Below, piece by piece: positions 1 to 7,788 of a stretch of DNA of 47,961 nucleotides. Each line of letters begins with the position of its first letter. The first letter of the stretch is position 1. This DNA comes from JBARCX01 sp049794535. GTDB taxonomy: Bacteria > Pseudomonadota > Gammaproteobacteria > Xanthomonadales > Rhodanobacteraceae. Made by a program: the position numbers and the translations under genes. The notes below the pieces were generated by a model. It saw only the letters and a program-made list of their open reading frames with translations, was not told the DNA's origin and made no database searches. Location of the stretch: NCBI GenBank assembly GCA_049794535.1, contig JBARCX010000096.1, positions 1 to 47,961 of the forward strand, in the 5' to 3' direction.

Positions 1-16
1 CTTCCTGGTAATCCAA

Positions 17-1918
17 ATGATTGAAATCACGCTACCCGACGGCAGCAAACGGCCGTTCGATCATCCCGTAACCGTGCAAGACGTGGCTGCCTCGATTGGC
101 GCCGGTCTAGCCAAAGCGACGTTGGCCGGCAAGGTCGACGGAAAGCTGGTTGATGCCAGCTTTTCGATCGAGCATGACGCCAGCCTGCAGATCGTCACCG
201 ACAAGAGTCCTGAGGCACTGGAGATTCTGCGCCACTCCACCGCGCATCTGCTGGCGCAGGCCGTGCAGCGCCTGTACCCCGGTGCGCAGGTCACCATCGG
301 TCCGGTGATCGATAACGGCTTCTACTATGACTTCGCCTATGAGCGCCCGTTTACCCCGGACGATCTAGTGAAGATCGAGGCCGAAATGGCCACGATCGTG
401 GCCGAGCAGTTGCCGGTGACGCGTAGCGTGAAGTCGCGCGATGAAGCCGTGGCGTTCTTTCGTGGTCTTGGCGAGAACTACAAGGCCGAGATCATCGAGA
501 GCATCCCGGCGAACGAGGATCTATCGCTCTATACGCAAGGCGAATTCACCGATCTGTGCCGCGGTCCGCATGTGCCAAACACCGGCAAGCTGCGTGCGTT
601 CAAGCTGATGAAGGTGGCCGGCGCCTATTGGCGCGGTGACTCCAACAACGCGATGTTGACGCGCGTTTACGGTACCGCCTGGCTCAGCGACAAGGATCTG
701 AAGTCCTACCTGCACCAGCTGGAAGAGGCTGAGAAGCGCGACCATCGTAAGATTGGTAAAGCGCTGGATCTGTTCCACCAGCAGGAAGAGGCGCCGGGCA
801 TGGTGTTCTGGCATCCCAACGGCTGGGCGATCTGGCAGGTGGTCGAGCAGTACGTGCGCAACGTTTATCGTCGCAGCGGCTACCAGGAAGTACGTGGCCC
901 GCAGATCATGGACGTGAGCCTGTGGAAGAAATCCGGGCACTGGGACAACTACAAGGAAAACATGTTCTTCACCGAGTCGGAGAAACATACCTACGCGGTG
1001 AAGCCGATGAATTGTCCCGGCCACATACAGATCTACAACACCAGCCTACATAGCTACCGCGATTTGCCGGTTCGCTATGCGGAGTTCGGTGGCTGCCATC
1101 GCAACGAGCCTTCCGGCGCGCTGCACGGCATCATGCGTGTGCGTGCGTTTACGCAGGACGACGGCCATATTTTCTGCACGTCCGCCCAGATCGAGTCGGA
1201 AGTGACGGCGTTTCACCAGCAGGCGATGAAGGTCTATACCGATTTCGGCTTCGACAACATTGCCTTGAAGATCGCGCTGCGCCCGGAAAAGCGTATCGGC
1301 AGTGACGAAGTCTGGGATCGCACCGAAGAGGCCCTGCGTGCCGCGCTACGCACAGTAGGTGTAAGCTGGGAGGAGTTGCCGGGTGAAGGCGCCTTCTACG
1401 GCCCGAAGATCGAGTACCACATGAAGGACTCGATCGGTCGTGCTTGGCAGGTTGGCACCATGCAGGTCGATCCGATGATGCCCGAGCGCCTTGGTGCCGA
1501 GTACGTCGACGAAAATTCCCAGCGGAAACATCCAGTTATGCTGCACCGGGCCATCGTTGGCTCGATGGAGCGGTTCATTGGCATTCTGATCGAGCACCAC
1601 GCCGGGCTGTTGCCGGCATGGCTGGCGCCGGTGCAGGCGGTGGCGTTCAATATCACCGATGCCCAGGCCGATTATGTTCGTGAGGTGACGCAAGCCCTTG
1701 TCGATAAAGGTTTCCGCGTCGAGGCCGATTTGCGCAACGAGAAGGTCGGCTATAAAATCCGCGAGCATACGATTCAGAAAGTGCCTTATCTTCTCGTGGT
1801 CGGTGACCGCGAGAAGGAAGCGGGTACCGTTTCTGTGCGTACCCGTTCCGGTGAAGATCTGGGCAGCATGTCGCTGGCAGCCTTCATCGAACACCTGCAG
1901 GCCGAGACGCAACACTGA
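17..1918 (+). CDS. thrS: Threonine--tRNA ligase
   Basis: Class II aminoacyl-tRNA synthetase that charges tRNA-Thr in the cytoplasm. The 633-residue protein has the full family layout: an N-terminal TGS domain (about 1-61), the HxxxH-type editing domain (HSTAHLLAQAVQ near residue 73), the catalytic core with the zinc-ligand motif MNCPGH and the class II motif 2 region (CHRNEPSGALHG), and a C-terminal anticodon-binding domain. The ATG at 17 is the only start that preserves the TGS domain; only 16 bases precede it here, so any operator-type autoregulatory leader lies outside the window. It is the first gene of the classical thrS-infC-rpmI-rplT-pheST block. Length is normal (E. coli ThrS is 642 residues). 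Identification is very secure. Confidence 0.98.
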   Translation: MIEITLPDGSKRPFDHPVTVQDVAASIGAGLAKATLAGKVDGKLVDASFSIEHDASLQIVTDKSPEALEILRHSTAHLLAQAVQRLYPGAQVTIGPVIDNGFYYDFAYERPFTPDDLVKIEAEMATIVAEQLPVTRSVKSRDEAVAFFRGLGENYKAEIIESIPANEDLSLYTQGEFTDLCRGPHVPNTGKLRAFKLMKVAGAYWRGDSNNAMLTRVYGTAWLSDKDLKSYLHQLEEAEKRDHRKIGKALDLFHQQEEAPGMVFWHPNGWAIWQVVEQYVRNVYRRSGYQEVRGPQIMDVSLWKKSGHWDNYKENMFFTESEKHTYAVKPMNCPGHIQIYNTSLHSYRDLPVRYAEFGGCHRNEPSGALHGIMRVRAFTQDDGHIFCTSAQIESEVTAFHQQAMKVYTDFGFDNIALKIALRPEKRIGSDEVWDRTEEALRAALRTVGVSWEELPGEGAFYGPKIEYHMKDSIGRAWQVGTMQVDPMMPERLGAEYVDENSQRKHPVMLHRAIVGSMERFIGILIEHHAGLLPAWLAPVQAVAFNITDAQADYVREVTQALVDKGFRVEADLRNEKVGYKIREHTIQKVPYLLVVGDREKEAGTVSVRTRSGEDLGSMSLAAFIEHLQAETQH

Positions 1919-1962
1919 GTTGCTGAACGGCCTATTCAAAACTTCTTCTGGAGGATAGTGGT

Positions 1963-2490
1963 ATCGCTACCACCGACAACAAGGGTAACCGCCGTAATCT
2001 CGAAATCCGCGTACCGCGGGTGCGTGTGATCGGTGCTGAAGCAGAACAGCTGGGCATTCTCACTCGCGACGAGGCGCTGGCTTTAGCGCAGGAAGCGGGG
2101 ATGGATTTGGTTGAGATCCAGCCGAACGGCGATCCGCCGGTCTGCCGCATCATGGATTACGGCAAGTTCAAGTTCGAAGCCCAGAAGAAGGCCCAGGCGG
2201 CCAAGAAGAAGCAGAAGCAGGTCGAGATCAAGGAAGTGAAGTTCCGTCCGGTCACGGACGTGGGCGATTACGTGATCAAGCTGCGCAACATGCTCCGCTT
2301 CTTGGAAGAGGGCGATAAGGTCAAGGTCACCATCCGCTTCCGCGGTCGTGAGATGTCGCACCAGGATCTGGGTCAGAATCTGGCCAGGAAGATCCAGGAA
2401 GATGTCGGCGAAAACGGCCAGATTGAGTCGTTTCCGCGACTCGAAGGCCGTCAGATGGTCATGATGATCGGGCCGAAGAAAAAGCAGTAA
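1963..2490 (+). CDS. infC: Translation initiation factor IF-3, rare AUC start codon
   Basis: IF3 binds the 30S subunit, keeps it apart from 50S and proofreads start codons. The protein contains the N-domain (VDLVEIQPN-type segment, CRIMDYGKFKFE), the lysine-rich linker and the C-domain (VKVTIRFRGREMSHQ...GRQMVMMIGPKKKQ). No ATG, GTG or TTG fits the full N-terminus: the first conventional in-frame codon is a GTG at 2020, which would remove about 19 residues. Upstream in frame is AUC at 1963, 8 nt after a perfect GGAGGA (1950-1955), giving 175 residues starting (M)ATTDNKGNRRNLEIR, close to the family length of about 180. An in-frame TGA at 1924 bounds the frame. A rare start codon is the known basis of IF3 autoregulation (AUU in E. 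coli); use of AUC here is inferred from reading frame and ribosome-binding site. Confidence 0.93.
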   Translation: MATTDNKGNRRNLEIRVPRVRVIGAEAEQLGILTRDEALALAQEAGMDLVEIQPNGDPPVCRIMDYGKFKFEAQKKAQAAKKKQKQVEIKEVKFRPVTDVGDYVIKLRNMLRFLEEGDKVKVTIRFRGREMSHQDLGQNLARKIQEDVGENGQIESFPRLEGRQMVMMIGPKKKQ

Positions 2491-2497
2491 GCACGAG

Positions 2498-2524
2498 CGG
2501 CGACCTCAGGGTCGCCGTTTTGTT
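2498..2524 (+). terminator. Hairpin with T-tract after infC
   Basis: CGGCGACC (2498-2505) pairs with GGTCGCCG (2510-2517) around a TCAG loop, followed by TTTTGTTT. This is a rho-independent-type structure inside the infC-rpmI gap. It may be a partial terminator, because the ribosomal genes downstream are usually cotranscribed with infC and probably also have their own promoter. Confidence 0.75.
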
Positions 2525-2589
2525 TGGGGGCCGGCACCTTGCCGGGCGACCCCACGGCCTCCGGGGCCGATACGAAGCTATCTAAAGCT

Positions 2590-2618
2590 GGCATTTGGCT
2601 TGCCGATTCCTGTAGAAT
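2590..2618 (+). promoter_or_regulatory. Possible promoter for rpmI-rplT and leader region
   Basis: TAGAAT at 2613-2618 preceded by CTG resembles a -10 box; the -35 region is poor. The string CCTGTAGAATCGCC is closely matched by CCTGTAACATCGCC upstream of the DUF47-pit pair (about 45898), which supports it as a recurring promoter shape. Transcription from here would give an rpmI leader of about 130 nt containing an imperfect hairpin (GGTTC 2623-2627 with GAACC near 2648), a place where L20-mediated feedback, known in other gammaproteobacteria, could act. This is inference. Confidence 0.3.
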
Positions 2619-2755
2619 CGCCGGTTCGATCCATATGGACGGGTCGTGAACCGATCGTGGCAGGACGGAAAGAGTGGTCTTTAGGATCACCGCCAGATCA
2701 GTCAGAAACCGGGGCCGCCCCATACAAGGCGTATCCCCCCACAAGGAGCATTTCG

Positions 2756-2953
2756 ATGCCCAAGATCAAGACCAACCGGGCGGCGGCGAAGCGTTTTCGC
2801 AAGACCGCATCCGGCAAAATCAAGTGCGGTCACGCCTTCAAGTCACACATCCTGACCAAGAAGTCGACTAAGCGTAAGCGCGGCCTGCGTGCTACGAACC
2901 ATCTCAAGGCGTGTGACACCAAGGGTGTAGCGCGCATGTTGCCGTACTTGTAA
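2756..2953 (+). CDS. rpmI: 50S ribosomal protein L35
   Basis: Small basic large-subunit protein of 65 residues, the standard length, starting MPKIKTNRAAAKRFR and ending in the family signature RMLPYL. The ATG at 2756 is chosen because it follows an AAGGAG ribosome-binding site (2743-2748) and matches the universal N-terminus; an upstream in-frame extension exists but has no family counterpart. It lies 265 nt after infC across a hairpin and a possible promoter, and 16 nt before rplT, so L35 and L20 are certainly cotranscribed. Confidence 0.98.
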   Translation: MPKIKTNRAAAKRFRKTASGKIKCGHAFKSHILTKKSTKRKRGLRATNHLKACDTKGVARMLPYL

Positions 2954-2969
2954 GGCGAGGAGATAAACC

Positions 2970-3329
2970 ATGGCTCGTGTAAAGCGCGGTGTTACCGCCC
3001 GTCGTCGTCACAAGAAAATCATCGGTCGTGCAAAGGGCTACTACAACGCCCGTCGCAAGGTCTTCCGCGTTGCTAACCAGGCCGTCATCAAGGCTGGTCA
3101 GTACGCCTATATCGGTCGTAAGCAGCGCAAGCGTCAGTTCCGCGCGCTGTGGATCGTCCGTATCAACGCTGCTGCGCGTCAGTTCGGTCTGTCTTACAGC
3201 CGCCTGATCAACGGTCTGGCCAAGGCTGGTATCACGGTTGATCGTAAGGTGCTGGCGGATATCGCCGTGCACGACATCAAGGCGTTTGGTGCTATCGCAG
3301 AGAAGGCGAAGGCCAGTCTGGCCGCTTGA
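2970..3329 (+). CDS. rplT: 50S ribosomal protein L20
   Basis: Early-assembly 23S rRNA-binding protein of 119 residues (E. coli 118). It has the long basic N-terminal tail (ARVKRGVTARRRHKKI) and the globular C-terminal part with LSYSRLINGLAKAGI. A GAGGAG ribosome-binding site lies just before the ATG. In other bacteria L20 also represses translation of rpmI-rplT by binding the mRNA leader. The gene is followed by a strong terminator at 3372-3409. Confidence 0.98.
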   Translation: MARVKRGVTARRRHKKIIGRAKGYYNARRKVFRVANQAVIKAGQYAYIGRKQRKRQFRALWIVRINAAARQFGLSYSRLINGLAKAGITVDRKVLADIAVHDIKAFGAIAEKAKASLAA

Positions 3330-3371
3330 TCGTCTAGCGCATTGCGCACTGACGATATGATGTGAATCAAG

Positions 3372-3409
3372 CGGGGAGGAGGCCAAACGCCTCCTCCCCG
3401 TTTTCGTTT
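3372..3409 (+). terminator. Strong rho-independent terminator after rplT
   Basis: Perfect 12-bp stem: CGGGGAGGAGGC (3372-3383) pairs with GCCTCCTCCCCG (3389-3400) around a CAAAC loop, followed by TTTTCGTTT. It separates the ribosomal-protein genes from pheST, which must then be transcribed by read-through or by a promoter I cannot identify with confidence. Confidence 0.92.
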
Positions 3410-3420
3410 CTGTGGACCTC

Positions 3421-3447
3421 AGAGCCTGCTCATACGAAACAGGCTCT
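3421..3447 (+). repeat. Inverted repeat in the pheS leader
   Basis: AGAGCCTG (3421-3428) and CAGGCTCT (3440-3447) form a perfect 8-bp stem with an 11-nt loop, 18 nt before the pheS start. No T-tract follows and no phenylalanine-rich leader peptide is seen, so it is not a classical pheST attenuator. Its right arm with the preceding bases, AAACAGGCTCT, equals the right end of the MITE-like element at 20867-21148. Confidence 0.7.
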
Positions 3448-3465
3448 CTAGCCGGAATCGCATCG

Positions 3466-4461
3466 ATGGACGATCTGGAAACCCGCGCCTCCCAGGCGCA
3501 GGCTGAAATCGACAAGGCCGATACGCTCGATGCGCTCGATGCGCTGCGCGTTGGTTTGCTGGGCAAGAGCGGCATCGTTACTGCCGCATTGAAGGCGCTC
3601 GGTGCGCTAGCACCTGATGAGCGCAAAGCACGTGGCGCCGAAGTGAATCGGGTCAAGGATCGCCTTGCCGATGCACTGGTGCTGCGTAAGCAGGTGCTGG
3701 AGCAGGCTGAGCTGGACCGTCGCCTGGCCTCCGAAAAGCTCGATATCAGCCTGCCTGGGCGTGATGGTGAGCGTGGCGGTATCCACCCGATTACCCGTGC
3801 GCTCGAACGCATCTCGGCGATCTTCGCGCGATTGGGTTATCAGCGTGCCGATGGTCCGGAGATCGAGGACGACTGGCACAACTTCGAGGCGCTGAACTTT
3901 CCGCCGCACCATCCGGCGCGCGCCATGCACGACACTTTCTACTTCGGTGACGGTCGCTTGCTGCGCACGCATACCTCGCCGGTGCAGATCCGTTCGATGA
4001 AAGGTCGGCAGCCGCCGATCCGCATCATTGCGCCGGGCAAGGTGTATCGCAGCGACTCGGATCAAACCCACTCGCCGATGTTCCACCAGATCGAAGGCTT
4101 GCTCGTCGACGAGACCTCAAGCTTCGCCGATCTCAAGGGCACGCTGGCCGAATTCATTCGTGCCTTCTTCGAGCGTGATTTCGAAATGCGCTTCCGCCCC
4201 AGCTACTTCCCCTTCACCGAGCCCTCGGCTGAAGTGGATATTCGTTGGGATGCCGAAGACGGCTCCACGCGCTGGCTGGAAGTGCTGGGTTGCGGCATGG
4301 TGCATCCGAATGTGCTGGCGAACTGTGGCATCGATCCAGAGCGCTATACCGGCTTTGCTTTCGGTTTGGGTGTGGAGCGTTTTGCGATGCTGCGCTATGG
4401 CGTCTCCGATCTGCGCGCGTTCTTCGAGAACGATCTGCGCTTCCTCAAGCAGTTCGCCTGA
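3466..4461 (+). CDS. pheS: Phenylalanine--tRNA ligase, alpha subunit
   Basis: Catalytic subunit of the alpha2-beta2 PheRS that charges tRNA-Phe. The 331-residue protein has an N-terminal coiled-coil region for tRNA contact and a class II core with motif 2 (KVYRSDSDQTHSPMFHQIEG), the Phe-pocket segment and motif 3 (GFAFGLGVERFAMLRYG). The ATG at 3466 (MDDLETRASQAQ) gives the family length; a GTG at 3412 would add 18 residues that run through the hairpin at 3421-3447 and is rejected. The ribosome-binding site is weak (CCGGAA). pheT follows after 30 nt. Confidence 0.97.
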   Translation: MDDLETRASQAQAEIDKADTLDALDALRVGLLGKSGIVTAALKALGALAPDERKARGAEVNRVKDRLADALVLRKQVLEQAELDRRLASEKLDISLPGRDGERGGIHPITRALERISAIFARLGYQRADGPEIEDDWHNFEALNFPPHHPARAMHDTFYFGDGRLLRTHTSPVQIRSMKGRQPPIRIIAPGKVYRSDSDQTHSPMFHQIEGLLVDETSSFADLKGTLAEFIRAFFERDFEMRFRPSYFPFTEPSAEVDIRWDAEDGSTRWLEVLGCGMVHPNVLANCGIDPERYTGFAFGLGVERFAMLRYGVSDLRAFFENDLRFLKQFA

Positions 4462-4491
4462 TTCGCTGTATAGATCTAGGAATCGATACGC

Positions 4492-6870
4492 ATGAAATTC
4501 TCTGAGAACTGGCTGCGCGAGCTGGTCGAGATCAAAGCCGACCGCGCTGCTCTGGCCCATGCGCTGACCATGGCTGGGCTCGAAGTGGAAGAACTGACCG
4601 TGCTGGGCGAAGGTCTGGCTGGTGTGGTGGTGGCTGAGATTGTCGCCGCCGAGAAACATCCCGAGGCCGATCGCTTACAGGTCTGCAAAGTAAACGCAGG
4701 GCAGGGCGAGCTTTTGCAGATCGTCTGCGGTGCGCCGAATGCACGCGTCGGCATCAAGGTGCCGCTGGCTATGGTTGGTGCGAATTTGCCGGGCGGCATC
4801 GCTATCAAGGCAGCGAAGCTACGTGGCGTGGAGTCGTTCGGCATGCTGTGCTCGGCGAAAGAGCTCGGTATCGATGCCGATGCCTCTGGTTTGCTAGAGC
4901 TGCCACTGGATGCACCAGCGGGGCAGTCGCTGGCGGATTACCTAGGCCTTCCCGACGCTAGCATTGAGCTGAAGCTCACGCCTAACCGTCCTGATTGTCT
5001 TGGCCTAGTAGGCCTTGCACACGATGTCGCTGCGTTGTTCGGCAGTGCTGTGAAAGTGCCCGAGCAGGCTGCCGCTCCGGTGACGGGTACAGCGAAGCGT
5101 GGCATCCAACTGCAGGCAGGCAAGGATGCGCCTCGTTATCTTGGTCGTATCGTTGAGGGTATTGATCCGACGGCACGCACGCCGCTGTGGTTGGCTGAGC
5201 GCTTGCGCCGCGCCGGGTTGCGTCCGATCAGTGCGGTGGTGGATGTCACCAACTACGTGATGCTTGAGCTGGGTCAGCCATTGCATGCGTTCGACAACGA
5301 CAAGCTCGAAGGCGACATTCTGGTGCGCCACGCGCGCGCTGGCGAAACGCTGAAGCTGCTCGATGCCAGCGAAGCGAAGCTCGACCCAGGTTTTGTGCTG
5401 ATCGCCGACACGCATAAAGCGTTGGCCGTAGCCGGCGTGATGGGTGGCTTCGATTCGCGCGTCACCGACGGCACCCGGAATATCTTCCTGGAGTCCGCGC
5501 ATTTCGCGCCGGCAGCGATCATGGGCCGCGCACGCAAGCTCGGTATGCATACCGATGCCTCGCATCGTTTCGAGCGTGGTGTCGATCCAGAACTTCCGCG
5601 TCGCGCCTTGGAACGTGCTACCGAGCTATTGCTATCGATTGCTGGTGGTCAGGCAGGGCCGGTGCTGGTCGCCGAAAACCTCGCTGATCTGCCGAAACCG
5701 GTCGCGGTGACACTACGCCGTGCACGTTTGAAGCGTCTGCTCGGCGTAGACGTGGCTGATGCGGAAGTAGCGCGCATCTTCACCGCGCTGGGCATGCAGG
5801 TAGAAACGCATGCCGAGGGCTGGCGGATCACGGCACCGAGCAGCCGTTTCGACATTGAGCGTGAGGAAGATCTGGTCGAAGAGGTCGCCCGCATTTTTGG
5901 TTACGACAACATCCCCACGCATACGCCAGCGGGCGCTCTCAAGCTGGCGGTCGAGCCAGAAGCGCGCATCAGCGAACTGGCGTTGCGCGAGCAGTTAGCC
6001 GCACGTGGCTATTACGAGGCGGTGAACCTGTCCTTTGTCGCCGCCGAGTTGTTGGCGCGCTGGGGGTTCACAGAAGCCTTGGTGCCACTGGCCAATCCGC
6101 TGTCCGCCGATCTTGCGATCATGCGTCCCGCATTGCTGCCGGGATTGATCGAGGCATTACGCCATAACCGTGCACGTCAGCAAGAGCGCGTAAGGCTGTT
6201 CGAGGTGGCGCGGGTGTTTGCTGCTGGCGATCCACCGGTGGAAACGCCAAGCCTAGCTATCGTTGCTTGCGGCAGCGCACGTGCCGAGCAATGGGGCGAG
6301 CCATCCCGTCCACTCGATTTCCATGACCTCAAAGGTGATCTCGATGCCTTGATTGCGTGGGGCGGCGAGCCGCAGCGCTGGTCAGTGCATGCCGATGGCT
6401 TACCGGCCTGGCTGCATCCCGGTCGTGGTGCTCGTATCGTTCGCGATGGCGAGACGGTGGGTTACCTAGGTGCCTTGCATCCGCAATTGGCCAAGGCGCT
6501 GGATCTAGGGCCTGATGTGCACGTCCTGGAGCTGGCGTTGGAGCCGCTGTTGGCGCGCCGCTTGCCGAAAGCTCTGCCGGTGGCACGCTTTCCCGCAGTA
6601 CGTCGCGACATCGCCATGGACTTGCCGGAAGAGGTCAGCTGGTCACAGATTGAGCAAACCGTTCGCGGCAGCCTGGGCGAATGGCTGAAGGAGCTGCGGC
6701 TGTTTGACCGCTATAGCGGCAAAGGGGTCGAAGTAGGCCGAAAGAGTCTCGCTATGGGCTTGATTTTGCAGGACGCTTCACGCACCCTTACTGACGACGA
6801 CGCGGACCGTTATGTGCGTGAAGCGGTCGCAGCGTTGGAGATAGCATGCAAGGCAAGATTGCGAGGATGA
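4492..6870 (+). CDS. pheT: Phenylalanine--tRNA ligase, beta subunit
   Basis: Large structural and editing subunit of PheRS, 792 residues (E. coli 795). Domains in order: an N-terminal part with an embedded EMAP-type tRNA-binding OB fold (about 40-150), the B3/B4 editing domain that hydrolyses misacylated Tyr-tRNA-Phe (about 210-380), B5, the catalytic-like core, and the C-terminal ferredoxin-like anticodon-binding domain (about 700-792, starting PVARFPAVRRDIAMDL). It ends one base before the ihfA start, giving tight coupling in pheS-pheT-ihfA. Confidence 0.97.
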   Translation: MKFSENWLRELVEIKADRAALAHALTMAGLEVEELTVLGEGLAGVVVAEIVAAEKHPEADRLQVCKVNAGQGELLQIVCGAPNARVGIKVPLAMVGANLPGGIAIKAAKLRGVESFGMLCSAKELGIDADASGLLELPLDAPAGQSLADYLGLPDASIELKLTPNRPDCLGLVGLAHDVAALFGSAVKVPEQAAAPVTGTAKRGIQLQAGKDAPRYLGRIVEGIDPTARTPLWLAERLRRAGLRPISAVVDVTNYVMLELGQPLHAFDNDKLEGDILVRHARAGETLKLLDASEAKLDPGFVLIADTHKALAVAGVMGGFDSRVTDGTRNIFLESAHFAPAAIMGRARKLGMHTDASHRFERGVDPELPRRALERATELLLSIAGGQAGPVLVAENLADLPKPVAVTLRRARLKRLLGVDVADAEVARIFTALGMQVETHAEGWRITAPSSRFDIEREEDLVEEVARIFGYDNIPTHTPAGALKLAVEPEARISELALREQLAARGYYEAVNLSFVAAELLARWGFTEALVPLANPLSADLAIMRPALLPGLIEALRHNRARQQERVRLFEVARVFAAGDPPVETPSLAIVACGSARAEQWGEPSRPLDFHDLKGDLDALIAWGGEPQRWSVHADGLPAWLHPGRGARIVRDGETVGYLGALHPQLAKALDLGPDVHVLELALEPLLARRLPKALPVARFPAVRRDIAMDLPEEVSWSQIEQTVRGSLGEWLKELRLFDRYSGKGVEVGRKSLAMGLILQDASRTLTDDDADRYVREAVAALEIACKARLRG

Positions 6871-6871
6871 C

Positions 6872-7171
6872 ATGGCGCTGACCAAGGCGGAGATGGCCGA
6901 GCGCCTGTTCCTCGAGGTAGGCCTCAACAAGCGTGAGGCCAAAGAATTCGTTGACGCCTATTTCGAGGTGGTCCGCGAAGCATTGGAACGAGGCGAGCAG
7001 GTGAAGCTGTCGGGTTTCGGCAACTTCGACCTGCGGCAGAAGAACCAGCGGCCGGGTAGGAACCCCAAAACCGGCGAGGAGATTCCGATCTCCGCGCGTC
7101 GGGTGGTGACGTTCCGACCAGGCCAAAAACTCAAGGTGCGAGTCGAGAGCTATGCTGGACCAAGGGAATAA
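6872..7171 (+). CDS. ihfA: Integration host factor subunit alpha
   Basis: DNA-bending nucleoid protein that works as a heterodimer with IhfB in recombination, replication and sigma-54 promoter architecture. The 99-residue sequence has the family start MALTKAEMAERLF, the signature GFGNFDLRQKNQRPGRNPKTG with the proline-tipped beta arm, and a C-terminal helix. Position directly after pheT is the classical gammaproteobacterial arrangement. It overlaps the downstream regulator gene by 20 nt. Confidence 0.97.
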   Translation: MALTKAEMAERLFLEVGLNKREAKEFVDAYFEVVREALERGEQVKLSGFGNFDLRQKNQRPGRNPKTGEEIPISARRVVTFRPGQKLKVRVESYAGPRE

Positions 7172-7508
7172 CACTGAACTGCCAGCCATACCGGCAAAGC
7201 GCTACTTCACCATCGGTGAAGTAAGCGATCTTTGTGGTGTGAAGCCTCACGTGCTGCGTTACTGGGAGCAGGAGTTTCCTGCGCTCAACCCAGTCAAGCG
7301 TCGCGGTAACCGCCGCTATTACCAGCGCCACGATGTGTTGATGATCCGGCAGATCCGTTCGTTGCTGTATGACGAGGGGTTCACCATCACCGGTGCTCGT
7401 GCTCGGCTGGAAGGTCCGCAGGCCCGTATGGAAGCGAGCATCTCGCACCAGATCGTGCGTCAGGTGCGTATGGAGTTGGAAGAAGTATTGACCTTGCTGC
7501 GACGTTGA
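7152..7508 (+). CDS. MerR-family transcriptional regulator
   Basis: A 118-residue winged-helix DNA-binding protein. The MerR HTH spans about residues 18-85 (FTIGEVSDLCGVKPHVLRYW, then RRGNRRYYQRHDV, then IRSLLYDEGFTITGARARL), followed by a short C-terminal helix that could dimerise. There are no effector cysteines and no ligand-binding domain, so the inducer is unknown. A homologue after ihfA is a conserved neighbour in many gammaproteobacteria. The ATG at 7152 lies inside the ihfA coding sequence, suggesting translational coupling. Targets cannot be read from the sequence. Confidence 0.9.
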   Translation: MLDQGNNTELPAIPAKRYFTIGEVSDLCGVKPHVLRYWEQEFPALNPVKRRGNRRYYQRHDVLMIRQIRSLLYDEGFTITGARARLEGPQARMEASISHQIVRQVRMELEEVLTLLRR

Positions 7509-7512
7509 TCGC

Positions 7513-7542
7513 TTCCGGCATCCATGCCGAAGCTGCTAGAAT
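7513..7542 (+). promoter_or_regulatory. Likely extended -10 promoter of tRNA-Pro
   Basis: TGCTAGAAT (7534-7542) is an extended -10 motif ending 18 nt before the tRNA 5' end; the -35 position holds only TTCCGG (7513-7518). The spacing is right for a start near 7549. Confidence 0.5.
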
Positions 7543-7560
7543 TCGAAATTCGCGAATCGT

Positions 7561-7637
7561 CGGGGCGTAGCGCAGCCTGGTAGCGCATCTGCCTGGGGGG
7601 CAGAGGGTCGTGGGTTCGAATCCCGCCGCCCCGACCA
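7561..7637 (+). tRNA. tRNA-Pro, anticodon GGG
   Basis: 77-nt cloverleaf with encoded CCA. The acceptor stem CGGGGCG (7561-7567) pairs with CGCCCCG (7627-7633), discriminator A7634, then CCA. The C1-G72 pair is typical of bacterial tRNA-Pro. The anticodon stem TCTGC/GCAGA encloses the loop CTGGGGG, giving anticodon GGG, which reads CCC and CCU. The T arm GTGGGTTCGAATCCCGC is canonical. A terminator follows 14 nt downstream. Confidence 0.97.
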
Positions 7638-7651
7638 ATTCGTAAACAGAC

Positions 7652-7676
7652 AAACGGCGCCTTGAGCGCCGTTTTT
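7652..7676 (+). terminator. Terminator after tRNA-Pro
   Basis: AAACGGCGC (7652-7660) pairs with GCGCCGTTT (7666-7674) around a CTTGA loop, and the arm runs into TTTTT. Confidence 0.9.
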
Positions 7677-7709
7677 CATGGGCGCTCATATCATGGGATC
7701 GCTCAAAAG

Positions 7710-7743
7710 AAACGAGCGGATAACTCCATTTACCCGCTCGTTT
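7710..7743 (-). terminator. Inverted repeat, probable terminator of the autotransporter transcript
   Basis: AAACGAGCGG (7710-7719) is repeated inverted as CCGCTCGTTT (7734-7743), a perfect 10-bp stem with a 14-nt loop. On the minus strand the downstream arm ends CGTTTCTTTT. The structure lies between the tRNA and the convergent autotransporter gene and could act on both strands. Confidence 0.55.
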
Positions 7744-7749
7744 GACCCT

Positions 7750-7777
7750 AAAAAAGCCGTTCGATCCTAAACGGTTT
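7750..7777 (-). terminator. Weak minus-strand terminator
   Basis: On the minus strand CCGTT (7774-7770) pairs with AACGG (7761-7757), with flanking A/T pairs around one mismatch, followed by a run of six T (7755-7750). It is the first terminator-like structure after the autotransporter stop codon. Confidence 0.5.
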
Positions 7778-7788
7778 CAGTGGGGCGC

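Noticed and set aside
3330..3465. pheST attenuator
   Set aside because: The terminator after rplT is strong, but there is no leader peptide with Phe codons and no alternative antiterminator pairing visible.
2904..3812. 302-codon minus-strand frame across rpmI, rplT and pheS
   Set aside because: Covers three certain genes and two terminators; Ser/Arg-rich composition typical of an antisense shadow.
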